Positions 1-6,834 of a DNA stretch of 14,956 nt are shown here, in pieces. Made by a program: the position numbers and the translations under genes. Source of the stretch: Candidatus Cloacimonadota bacterium (lineage in GTDB: Bacteria > Cloacimonadota > Cloacimonadia > Cloacimonadales > Cloacimonadaceae); the NCBI GenBank assembly GCA_023392795.1, contig JAEWNJ010000137.1, positions 1 to 14,956 on the forward strand, read 5' to 3'. Numbering within the stretch: the first letter of the stretch is position 1; every line of letters begins with the position of its first letter. The notes under the pieces are model-generated. The model saw nothing but the letters and a program-made list of their open reading frames with translations, ran no database searches and was not told the origin of the DNA.

Positions 1-2
1 TG

Positions 3-425
3 GAGCCCTATTCTCCGGAATTGTTAGCCAGCTTGAAGCAAAGTTCCATCGCCACTTACGACGAATTCAAATCCCGCGTGATGACTGCCCGCAAGATCTC
101 GCCGGATAAGATCCAAAGCATTGCCGAAGGCCGCATTTACAGCGCCGAGGACGCCCTGGGCGTAGGCCTGATCGATAGTCTGGGTAATCTCGAAGATGCC
201 GTGCTGCAAGCGGCTGAAATGGCCAATATCTCAGATTACGCCGTCACAAATTACCCCCTCAAGATCACTTTCTTCGAAGCTCTGAAGGATTCCGAGTTTT
301 TCCGCATGAGCTTGAAGAGCCTTTTGGAAAATCGGATACTGGACATTCAAAAGCTGGCAGAGCGCTACGTGGAACCCATCGAGCCCGGCACCTGGCAGTA
401 TCTGATGCCGACGATGGTGGATTGA
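3..425 (+). CDS. sppA: Signal peptide peptidase SppA, C-terminal part (5' truncated)
   Basis: The reading frame is open from the window edge (position 3) to a TGA at 423-425, so this is the last ~140 residues of a longer protein; an in-frame TTG at 21 is not a start. The segment IAEGRIYSAEDALGVGLIDS followed by LGNLEDAVLQAAEMA is the conserved C-terminal signature of the S49 (SppA/protease IV) fold, where the protein scans from 'GR.y....A...GL.D..G....A' into the final helices. In the family, SppA is a membrane-bound serine protease that degrades cleaved signal peptides. The catalytic Ser and Lys lie upstream of the window and cannot be checked. The next gene starts 1 nt after the stop, so the two are probably co-transcribed. 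The S49 family call is firm; the exact subfamily is less so. Confidence 0.85.
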   Translation, partial: EPYSPELLASLKQSSIATYDEFKSRVMTARKISPDKIQSIAEGRIYSAEDALGVGLIDSLGNLEDAVLQAAEMANISDYAVTNYPLKITFFEALKDSEFFRMSLKSLLENRILDIQKLAERYVEPIEPGTWQYLMPTMVD

Positions 426-426
426 T

Positions 427-1944
427 ATGCGCAAGGACAACGTAAATACCGAGATCATCGTCAACGTCCATCCCCTGGAAAAACGTGTGGCGGTGCTGGA
501 AGATAACCGGCTGGTGGAGCTCTTTGTGGAGCGTAAGGATCAGCAAAACCCCGTGGGCAATATCTACAAAGGCATTGTGAAAGACGTGCTGCCCGGCATG
601 GGCGCCGCCTTCATCGAGATCGGACTCGAACGCACTGCCTTTCTGCATTACAGCGATATCGTGCAGGACTTTCTGGAGATCTACGAGGATGAGAAACCCC
701 GCAAACACCTGAATCCTTCCGATAGCTCTCAGATCGGCAAACTGCTCAAACCGGGCCAGGAGATCGTGGTGCAGGTGCACAAAGGCCCCATCGGCTCCAA
801 AGGTGCCCGCCTCACTGGTCAGATCTCCATCCCGGGTAAGTATCTGGTGCTCTTCCCCAATAAAAACAAGATCGCCATCTCCCGCAAGATCTATTCGCAG
901 GGCGAACGCACCCGCATCCGCAATATCCTCAGCGAGATCAAGGATCCCAGCTATGGCCTCATCGTGCGCACCGAAGCCGAAGGCAGCGACGAGGACGATT
1001 TCCGCAACGAATACAAGGCCCTGGCCAAGACCTGGCGCCTGATCGAAAAGCAGCTCCAATACGCAAAGGCACCCGTATGCGTCTTTGAAGAGAATGCCCT
1101 GGAGAATTACCTTATTCGCGATCTCTTCGGTGAGCATGTAGACCGCCTGGTGATCGACGACAAATCCTTTTACAAGAGCATTATCAGCCAATTGGAAGAT
1201 ATTTCCGCCGACCTCATCCCCAGTGTGGAGATGTACAAGGAGGACAGCCCCATTTTTGACGCCTGGTCCATCGAGAAAAAGATCGAGACCATCTTCCATT
1301 CCCGCATCTACCTGCCCTCCGGCGGCAATATCAAGATCGAACAAACCGAGGCTCTGGTGGCCATTGATATCAATACCGGCAGTTTCACCGGCAAAAGTCA
1401 CTATGAAGAGACCGTGCGCAAAACCAATCTGGAAGCAGCTGCGGAATCTGCCCGCCAGATCAGGCTGCGCGATCTCTCCGGCGTCATCGTGATCGATTTC
1501 ATCGATATGACGGACGAAAAAGCCAAGAGCGAGGTGCTGGACATCCTGAAAAAAGGCCTGCGCCGCGACCGTGCCAAAAACAAGGTCTATCCCTTTACCG
1601 ATCTCGGGATGGTGGAAGTTACCCGCAAACGCATGCGCGCCACCATCATGGCAAACTTCTCCGAGCCCTGCCCCTTCTGCAACGGCAGCGGCCGCATCAT
1701 CAGTAAAGATGCTGTGATCATGCGCATCTATCGCTGGCTGGTGCGCAGCGAATACTACATTCGCAATAAACACCTGCGCATCCTGGTGCATCCGGATCTC
1801 CTCAACCACATCAAGAACCACAATGAGGATTTCATCAGCTATCGCGATCAAATCGAATTTGCCGAAGATAGCGCCATCAGAGTAGATCAATTCAAGGTTT
1901 TCAGCCTGCCCGGCATGGAAGAAGTAACCTCGAAGTACTCCTGA
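427..1944 (+). CDS. rng: Ribonuclease G/E family endoribonuclease
   Basis: A 505-residue endoribonuclease, close to the ~490 aa of RNase G and lacking the long C-terminal scaffold of RNase E. In the family it cleaves single-stranded AU-rich RNA in rRNA maturation and mRNA decay. An S1 RNA-binding domain spans about residues 37-130 (GAAFIEIGLERTAFLH at 59-74). The catalytic DNase-I-like region holds VAIDIN at 311-316 and IDFIDM at 356-361. D314, N316 and D357 have the same spacing as E. coli RNase E D303, N305 and D346. The zinc link CPFC (C415, C418) lies 101 residues after D314, again as in RNase E. ATG at 427 is 1 nt after the sppA stop, with GGTGG upstream as a modest ribosome site inside the sppA end. 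A strong terminator follows 19 nt after the stop. No residue is missing, so the enzyme should be active. Confidence 0.95.
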   Translation: MRKDNVNTEIIVNVHPLEKRVAVLEDNRLVELFVERKDQQNPVGNIYKGIVKDVLPGMGAAFIEIGLERTAFLHYSDIVQDFLEIYEDEKPRKHLNPSDSSQIGKLLKPGQEIVVQVHKGPIGSKGARLTGQISIPGKYLVLFPNKNKIAISRKIYSQGERTRIRNILSEIKDPSYGLIVRTEAEGSDEDDFRNEYKALAKTWRLIEKQLQYAKAPVCVFEENALENYLIRDLFGEHVDRLVIDDKSFYKSIISQLEDISADLIPSVEMYKEDSPIFDAWSIEKKIETIFHSRIYLPSGGNIKIEQTEALVAIDINTGSFTGKSHYEETVRKTNLEAAAESARQIRLRDLSGVIVIDFIDMTDEKAKSEVLDILKKGLRRDRAKNKVYPFTDLGMVEVTRKRMRATIMANFSEPCPFCNGSGRIISKDAVIMRIYRWLVRSEYYIRNKHLRILVHPDLLNHIKNHNEDFISYRDQIEFAEDSAIRVDQFKVFSLPGMEEVTSKYS

Positions 1945-1963
1945 TCCCCCTTTCATCTGTGAT

Positions 1964-2001
1964 ACCGGCTTTGACCCTCTGGATCAGAGCCGGTTTTTTT
2001 T
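1964..2001 (+). terminator. Rho-independent terminator of sppA-rng
   Basis: An 11-bp stem (1964-1974 with 1984-1994, one G-U pair) around a 9-nt loop is followed directly by eight T residues (1994-2001). It starts 19 nt after the rng stop codon, which is the expected place for the end of the sppA-rng transcript. Confidence 0.9.
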
Positions 2002-2095
2002 CGGCTCTCTACCAACTCGAGTGGGTAGTAGCTAAAAATCATCCCCAACCGGTTCTTTGATCTTCCTATCTTGAGGATCATACGCATATTGTGAG

Positions 2096-2156
2096 CCTCC
2101 CATACACCGGTCATACGATCGTACGACCGGTGTATGACCGGTGTATGGGAGGCGTA
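2096..2156. repeat. Palindromic intergenic repeat, copy 1
   Basis: Positions 2101-2136 form a 36-bp palindrome with 17 of 18 base pairs matched (mismatch 2113/2124) centred on CGATCG. Its right half is repeated in tandem: GACCGGTGTAT occurs at 2125-2135 and 2136-2146. A competing outer pairing is also perfect, 2096-2116 with 2132-2152 (21 bp, 15-nt loop). The right core GACCGGTGTATGGGAGG (2136-2152) and the left element CCGGTCATAC (2107-2116) both recur at 14697-14757, so this is a repeat family rather than a one-off terminator. No T-run follows on either strand and there is no open reading frame inside it. It lies between two operons that end towards each other. Confidence 0.85.
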
Positions 2157-2261
2157 TCAACTACAAGATAGCTTCAGGTAGTGCATACCCGCTGCCCGAA
2201 ATCGTAACTGCTTGAAACTGACCGGCAATCCTAACTGCAGGGAAGCAGTTACAACTCCGGG

Positions 2262-2296
2262 GGAGACAAGAAAGGCAGACAGCCGAAGCTGTCTGC
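2262..2296 (-). terminator. Terminator of the decarboxylase operon with a cUUCGg loop
   Basis: On the minus strand a perfect 9-bp stem (2275-2283 with 2288-2296) is closed by the tetraloop UUCG flanked by C and G, an exceptionally stable RNA loop. A pyrimidine-rich stretch (CTTTCTTGTCTC) follows. It lies about 30 nt after the mmdB stop. The T-run is imperfect, so termination may be less than complete. Confidence 0.7.
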
Positions 2297-2326
2297 ATAG
2301 TGTGTTACTAACTGGATAATGTATTA

Positions 2327-3454
2327 TCAGGAGCCGAAAATCCCCAGCAGAACGCCAGCGGCAACGGCTGAGCCAACCACTCCAGCTACGTTTGGGGCCA
2401 TGGCATGCATCAGCAGGTAGTTTGAACGGTCATACTTTTGACCTACCACCTGGGATACGCGCGCAGCCGCGGGAACGGCAGAAACTCCGGCTGAGCCGAT
2501 GAGGGGATTAATCTTGTTTTTACTAAATAGGTTCAATATTTTGGCAAAGAGCACTCCTGCCGCACTGGCAACGGCAAAAGACGCTGCGCCCAGGATGAAA
2601 ATCTTGATGGTAGCAGGAGTCAGGAAGACGTCGGCGGTAGTCTTGGCACCCACAGTGATTCCGATCAGCATGGTAACCACATCGATCAGGACGGTTCTGG
2701 CGCTATTGGCGAGGCGTTCGGTAACTCCGCTCTCTTTGAGCAGATTGCCCAGGAAGAGCATCGCCAGCAGGATTGCCGAGCCGGGAGCGATCAGAGCGGT
2801 AACGATGAAAGCCACGATGGGAAAGAAGATTTTCTCTCTTTTGGTCACCACGCGCAGAGCTTTCATGCGGATCAGGCGTTCCTTTTTAGTGGTGAGCAAG
2901 CGCATGATGGGGGGCTGGATCACGGGAACCAATGCCATGTAGGAATAGGCAGCCAGAGCGATCGAACCCAGCAGATGCGGGGCCAGTTTGGAGGCCAGGA
3001 ATATGGATGTGGGGCCATCCGCGCCACCGATGATGCCGATGGAGGCGGATTCCATGATGTTAAATCCCAAAAGGATCGAGCCCATGAAGGTGGCAAAGAT
3101 GCCAAATTGCGCGGCTGCTCCCAGGAGGATGAGGCGCGGATTGGCGATGAGGGCGGAGAAATCAGTCAGCGCTCCCACTCCCATGAAGATCAGGGAGGGG
3201 TAGATGCCTTTCTTTACTCCGAAGTAGAGGTATGATAGCACCGAACCTTCGTTTTCCACTCCCAGACCCTGGGCTGCCAGTCCCGGGATATTGCCCACGA
3301 TCATGCCGAATCCGATGGGAACCAGCAAGAGGGGTTCAAACTCTTTGGCGATGCCCAGATACACAAAGAGCATTCCGGCGGCCATCATGATCAGATTGCC
3401 GATTTCGACATTCAGGAAGCCGGTGGTTTGGATAAATTGAAGCAGTTCCTGCAT
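2327..3454 (-). CDS. mmdB: Na+-translocating decarboxylase beta subunit (MmdB/OadB/GcdB family)
   Basis: A 375-residue polytopic membrane protein, the Na+ channel and carboxybiotin-decarboxylating subunit of the complex; the family range is about 375-435 aa. It couples release of CO2 from carboxybiotin to Na+ export. The signature GGADGPTS is at 143-150. With a constant offset of 57 against Klebsiella OadB, every residue I recall as functional is kept: D146 (D203), Y172 (Y229), N316 (N373), G320 (G377), S325 (S382), R332 (R389) and N355 (N412). Hydrophobic helices fill most of the chain, with a basic loop at about 186-208 (TTKKERLIRMKALRVVTKR). ATG at 3454 lies 3 nt after the biotin-carrier stop, with GGGAG inside the end of that gene. 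It is the last gene of the operon, before the hairpin at 2262-2296. The beta family is certain; the substrate is decided by the alpha subunit. Confidence 0.95.
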   Translation of the reverse strand: MQELLQFIQTTGFLNVEIGNLIMMAAGMLFVYLGIAKEFEPLLLVPIGFGMIVGNIPGLAAQGLGVENEGSVLSYLYFGVKKGIYPSLIFMGVGALTDFSALIANPRLILLGAAAQFGIFATFMGSILLGFNIMESASIGIIGGADGPTSIFLASKLAPHLLGSIALAAYSYMALVPVIQPPIMRLLTTKKERLIRMKALRVVTKREKIFFPIVAFIVTALIAPGSAILLAMLFLGNLLKESGVTERLANSARTVLIDVVTMLIGITVGAKTTADVFLTPATIKIFILGAASFAVASAAGVLFAKILNLFSKNKINPLIGSAGVSAVPAAARVSQVVGQKYDRSNYLLMHAMAPNVAGVVGSAVAAGVLLGIFGS

Positions 3455-3457
3455 GCC

Positions 3458-4171
3458 TTACACTCCCAGTTCAATCAGGGGATCGCCTTCCTGAACGTTG
3501 TCGCCGCGGTTCACAAAGACTTTTAGGACCTTGCCGTCGGCGTTGATGTGGATATCGGATTCCATCTTCATGGCTTCCAGCACCACAGCCACGTCGCCGT
3601 CTTTTACAAATTGGCCGGCGTTTACCTTTACATCCAGAATCAGGCCAGGGATGGGCGCGCGCAGGATGTTATCCGCCGGAGCATCGTTTTTTGCGCTCAC
3701 AGCGGCTTGTTTACGTTCCGCTTTGGGCGGGGTGGCAGCTTTCACTTCCACGCCTTCCAACACCATCAAAATGTCGCCTTCCTGCACCAGGGAACGTTCT
3801 TTTACAGTGATCTTGGCGATTTTGGCATCCACGGGAGAAGCGATCTCGCTCTCCATCTTCATGGCTTCGATGATGGCGATGGGTTGGCCCTTTTTCACCA
3901 TGTCGCCTTCATTGACGGGGATTTTCACAATGACGCCGGGCAGGGGAGCCAACACTTCACCGCTGCCGGGATCAAAGCCGCTATTGAAGTTTGGCGCCAT
4001 GGGCACTGCTTTTTCCTGTTCGCCCAGTTTGGGGACATCCGCACTGTGGTCGTCTTCGATCTGAACCACGTATTCGTGACCGTTTATATTCAGCTTGGCA
4101 TGATGCGGCGTGTATTCGACCACGCGAGCTTCATAGCGTTCGCCATTGATGATCAGTTTATAGGTTTTCAT
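3458..4171 (-). CDS. mmdC: Biotin carrier subunit with two biotinyl domains
   Basis: A 237-residue protein that carries carboxybiotin between the transferase (alpha) and the membrane decarboxylase (beta). An N-terminal ~45-residue segment (MKTYKLIINGERYEARVVEY) resembles the usual leader of such carriers. A linker follows, then biotinyl domain 1 (about 72-140, EAMKMES with K105), an Ala/Lys/Pro linker (about 141-168) and biotinyl domain 2 (about 169-237, EAMKMES with K202). Both lysines sit in perfect biotin-acceptor motifs 97 residues apart. Carriers of this complex normally have one domain and about 120-170 aa, so this is a duplication. The start at 4171 is preferred over an in-frame ATG at 4228 because AAGGAG lies 6 nt upstream of it; the longer form would also overlap the previous gene by ~55 nt. 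There are 2 nt to the preceding gene and 3 nt to mmdB. Confidence 0.93.
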   Translation of the reverse strand: MKTYKLIINGERYEARVVEYTPHHAKLNINGHEYVVQIEDDHSADVPKLGEQEKAVPMAPNFNSGFDPGSGEVLAPLPGVIVKIPVNEGDMVKKGQPIAIIEAMKMESEIASPVDAKIAKITVKERSLVQEGDILMVLEGVEVKAATPPKAERKQAAVSAKNDAPADNILRAPIPGLILDVKVNAGQFVKDGDVAVVLEAMKMESDIHINADGKVLKVFVNRGDNVQEGDPLIELGV

Positions 4172-4173
4172 AC

Positions 4174-5013
4174 TTATCTCCTTTTCAATTCGCGGTTTGG
4201 CATGCTGAGAACGGCACTTGCGCGCCATTGATTGGTGGGAGTGCGGCGGAATGTGAGCACCATTTTGCGCTGTTCCTCAATCTCGGAAGCATGCATGTGC
4301 AGAGCAGTGATGGCGGCTACGATTACGTTGCGGGAAAGATCTTTGGGGGCTGCTTTGATCTTGCCGGCCCCATCCAGCTTGATCACGGCTGCCTTGGGCT
4401 TGGCATTCAGATGTACCAATTGGCTGATGATGATGCTGGTGAGAAGCAGGGCAACAAAAACCACGATCATGCCTACCAGAGTGACGCTGCCGCCATAGAG
4501 CAAAACATCATGCTCAAAGCTGTCAGCGGCCTTTTTCACGTCGCTCGGGCTGATGTGCAAAGCCTGGATGGAAGTATGGTCCCAGCTCTTATCCAGAGGA
4601 TCCGCGTTACCCAACAGGGCTTTGAGCTTTTTCAGCGGGAGGTTCAGCCTTCCCGCTATTTCACTGACTGTATTCAGTTCGTTATAGCCATACTCCACTG
4701 TCTGCTTGGCCAGAAAGGCACGGTATGGGCTGATCTCCAGGCGACGCAGGCTCTTGCCATCCAGGGTCTTATTGGCAGGTTCCAGACCCAAGGCAGCTTT
4801 CCAGCGGTTTACATCCCTGATCTGCAGCTTTTTGGCTACCAAGGTGAGGGTATCCAGATCGCGGAAACCGTAATCTGTGAGAATCTCCTGCTCGCGGGAT
4901 TGGGACACGGAATCGGTGATGGCTTCAGCCTGGGGGGGCTGCATCGGCACCTGAGCCATCAGGCATAGCGGAATCAGGAGCAGTATAAGGCCGGATAATA
5001 TCTTCATTTCCAT
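4174..5013 (-). CDS. OadG-like gamma/delta subunit with an added exported repeat domain
   Basis: A 279-residue subunit in the slot where the small OadG/MmdD protein is expected; family members are usually about 80-150 aa with an N-terminal membrane helix. Here the order is signal peptide (about 3-22), an exported region (about 23-170), a single membrane helix (about 174-200, VTLVGMIVVFVALLLTSIII) and a cytoplasmic tail. The tail matches the OadG pattern (NVIVAAITALHMH, then LTFRR and NQWRAS). The exported region contains two copies of a ~55-residue unit, about 47-99 and 107-159, offset by 60: DYGFRDLDT against EYGYNELNT, then VAKKLQI against IAGRLNL, KAALG against KALLG, and LEISP against LHISP. 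ATG at 5013 follows the mmdA stop by 4 nt with TAGG upstream; ATG at 5007 is an equally possible start and gives a cleaner signal peptide. In the family this subunit holds the complex together. The job of the exported repeats is unknown. Confidence 0.85.
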   Translation of the reverse strand: MEMKILSGLILLLIPLCLMAQVPMQPPQAEAITDSVSQSREQEILTDYGFRDLDTLTLVAKKLQIRDVNRWKAALGLEPANKTLDGKSLRRLEISPYRAFLAKQTVEYGYNELNTVSEIAGRLNLPLKKLKALLGNADPLDKSWDHTSIQALHISPSDVKKAADSFEHDVLLYGGSVTLVGMIVVFVALLLTSIIISQLVHLNAKPKAAVIKLDGAGKIKAAPKDLSRNVIVAAITALHMHASEIEEQRKMVLTFRRTPTNQWRASAVLSMPNRELKRR

Positions 5014-5017
5014 ACAC

Positions 5018-6568
5018 CTATAAGGGGATGTTGCCATGCTTGCGCGGAGGGATGCTATCCTTCTTATTGGCCAGCATTTCCAGGGCACGGACGAGACGGA
5101 AACGGGTTTGGGCGGGCTCGATGATGTCGTCGATATAGCCACGTTCGGCTGCCCGGTAGGGATTCGAAAAGGCTTCGCGATACTCGTCCTCTCTATCCTT
5201 CAGAGCTTGTTTGGGATCGCTGCTTTCCTTGGCTTCTTTACGGAAGATCACTTCCACCGCGCCTTTGGGACCCATCACGGCGATTTCAGCAGTGGGCCAG
5301 GCATACACCAGGTCAGCTCGCATATGGCGGCTATTCATCACGCAGTAAGCTCCGCCATAGGCCTTGCGGATGATCACTGTAATCTTGGGCACAGTGGCTT
5401 CGGCAAAGGCATACAGCATCTTGGCACCATTGCGGATAATGCCGTTGTGTTCCTGCGAGGTACCGGGCAGGAAGCCGGGAACGTCTTCAAAGACAACCAG
5501 GGGGATGTTGAAGGCATCGCAGAAGCGCACGAATCGGGCTGCTTTGATCGATGCATCGATATCCAGCACACCGGCAAGCACTTTGGGCTGATTGGCTACA
5601 ATGCCGATGCTGTGGCCGTTTAGCCGGGCAAAGCCTACCACCAGGTTTTGGGCAAAGTTGCTCATCACCTGCAGAAATTCGCCTTCATCCACGATGGGAT
5701 AGATCACGTCCAGGATGTCGTATGGTTTATTGGGACTATCAGGGATCACGTCGTTCAGCTCAGAGCATTCTCTGGTCACTGGATCCGGATTGGGAAAGAC
5801 CGGTGGGTCCTCCATATTGTTTGCCGGCAGATAGGATAGGAGCTTCTTGATCAGGAGGATGGTCTCTTCCTCGTTATTGGTCATAAAGTGCGCCACGCCG
5901 CTCTTGCTGGCATGGATCTTGGCACCACCGAGATCCTCGATGCTCACTGTCTCGTTCAGCACGGTTTTGACCACCTTGGGACCGGTGACGAACATATAGC
6001 TGTTGTTCTTTTCCATCACCACAAAGTCCGTAATGGCGGGAGAGTAAACCGCTCCGCCCGCGCAGGGACCGAGGATGGCGGAGATCTGAGGGATCACGCC
6101 GCTGGCCATCACGTTGCGCCAGAAGATTTCCGCGTAACCCGCGAGGGCATCCACGCCTTCTTGAATGCGGGCTCCGCCGGAATCGTTCAATCCGATCAGC
6201 GGGCAGCCATTCTTCAGAGCCATGTCCATGATTTTGCAGATCTTATCGGCATAAGTCTTGGATAATGAACCGCCAAAGACGGTGAAATCCTGGGCGAAGA
6301 TATAGACAACGCGCCCGTTGATGGTGGCGCTACCGGTTACCACACCGTCGCCGTCAAACACGGTCTTTTCCATGTCAAAATTGGTGCATTGATGGCGCAT
6401 GAAGAGATCGAACTCTTCGAAGCTATCGGCATCCACCAATCGTGCGATCCGTTCACGGGCAGTCAGCTTGCCTTTGTCGTGCTGTTCGGCGATGCGCTTT
6501 TCACCACCGCCAAGCATGGCTTTGCTTTTCCTGGCCCGTAGTTTGTCGAGGGGTTTTTGGTTTTCCAT
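5018..6568 (-). CDS. mmdA: Acyl-CoA carboxyltransferase alpha subunit, probably methylmalonyl-CoA decarboxylase
   Basis: A 516-residue carboxyltransferase that moves the carboxyl group between acyl-CoA and biotin. Length fits MmdA/PccB (about 510-540 aa) rather than glutaconyl-CoA decarboxylase alpha (about 590 aa). The N-terminal half has the acyl-CoA-side oxyanion motifs, GGARIQEG (131-138) and GPCAGGAVYSPA (167-178). The C-terminal half has the biotin-side motifs, EDVPGFLPGT (361-370) and KAYGGAYCVMNSRH (402-415). Context decides the role: the downstream genes are OadG-like, biotin carrier and OadB-type beta subunits, so this is a Na+-pump decarboxylase or its reverse rather than an ATP-driven carboxylase; no biotin carboxylase gene is present. 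C409 sits where PccB has Asp and acetyl-CoA enzymes often Ile, so the acyl-CoA substrate is not fixed by sequence. ATG at 6568 has AAGGA 8 nt upstream. It is the first gene of the operon. Confidence 0.92.
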   Translation of the reverse strand: MENQKPLDKLRARKSKAMLGGGEKRIAEQHDKGKLTARERIARLVDADSFEEFDLFMRHQCTNFDMEKTVFDGDGVVTGSATINGRVVYIFAQDFTVFGGSLSKTYADKICKIMDMALKNGCPLIGLNDSGGARIQEGVDALAGYAEIFWRNVMASGVIPQISAILGPCAGGAVYSPAITDFVVMEKNNSYMFVTGPKVVKTVLNETVSIEDLGGAKIHASKSGVAHFMTNNEEETILLIKKLLSYLPANNMEDPPVFPNPDPVTRECSELNDVIPDSPNKPYDILDVIYPIVDEGEFLQVMSNFAQNLVVGFARLNGHSIGIVANQPKVLAGVLDIDASIKAARFVRFCDAFNIPLVVFEDVPGFLPGTSQEHNGIIRNGAKMLYAFAEATVPKITVIIRKAYGGAYCVMNSRHMRADLVYAWPTAEIAVMGPKGAVEVIFRKEAKESSDPKQALKDREDEYREAFSNPYRAAERGYIDDIIEPAQTRFRLVRALEMLANKKDSIPPRKHGNIPL

Positions 6569-6834
6569 TAATCTATCCTTGTAAGCATTTTTTCACCAAT
6601 CTCAAAGCCATCTTTTATATGTTAGTTTTTTAGTAAAGGACTTTCTTTGTCTGAGAGGAGAGGATTCAGTGTGCGTGGATGTGGCTCCCGGATTCCAGCG
6701 GCGAAAGGGGAACTGAAGGGAGATCACGCTCGCTGCAGCAAGCAGGAGCTTGCCACCCGCCCTCCAGATAATACTTGACGAATATGACCGAAATCTCAGT
6801 TTCGCACTCAAAAGAATAGAATGAGGTAGGAGCT
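6569..6834. promoter_or_regulatory. Divergent promoter region between mmdA and the M29 aminopeptidase
   Basis: This 266-nt gap must contain the start signals of both flanking genes. The part near mmdA is AT-rich; on the minus strand a TATAAA (6619-6614) could be a -10 box, but no good -35 lies 16-18 nt before it. On the plus side TTGACG at 6775-6780 resembles a -35, without a clear -10. A 6-bp hairpin (6738-6743 with 6748-6753) and a 5-bp hairpin (6789-6793 with 6800-6804) are present. The boxes are weak guesses; only the divergent layout is certain. Confidence 0.4.

Larger units (their letters stand above)
2002..2326. other. Non-coding gap between convergent operons
   Basis: This gap holds no convincing gene. 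Besides the palindromic repeat and the operon terminator it contains a small 8-bp hairpin (2058-2065 with 2073-2080, one G-U pair) and a 10-bp inverted repeat, GTAACTGCTT at 2204-2213 with its complement at 2243-2252. A further TAACTGC lies at 2232-2238. The inverted repeat has a 29-nt loop and no T-run. Confidence 0.6.

Noticed and set aside
265..1956. A 563-codon open frame on the minus strand opposite rng
   Set aside because: It is antisense to a fully convincing RNase G/E gene. Its protein is low-complexity (runs of Ala, Asp, His, Phe) as expected from the complement of biased codons, and it has no motif or ribosome site.
4172..4228. Longer start for the biotin carrier at 4228
   Set aside because: The 19 extra residues are basic and family-unlike, overlap the previous gene, and lack a ribosome site. 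AAGGAG directly precedes the ATG at 4171.
3548..4968. Long plus-strand open frames opposite the biotin carrier and OadG-like genes
   Set aside because: The minus-strand genes have clear domains and tight operon spacing. The antisense products are His/Phe/Asp-rich shadows with no family likeness.
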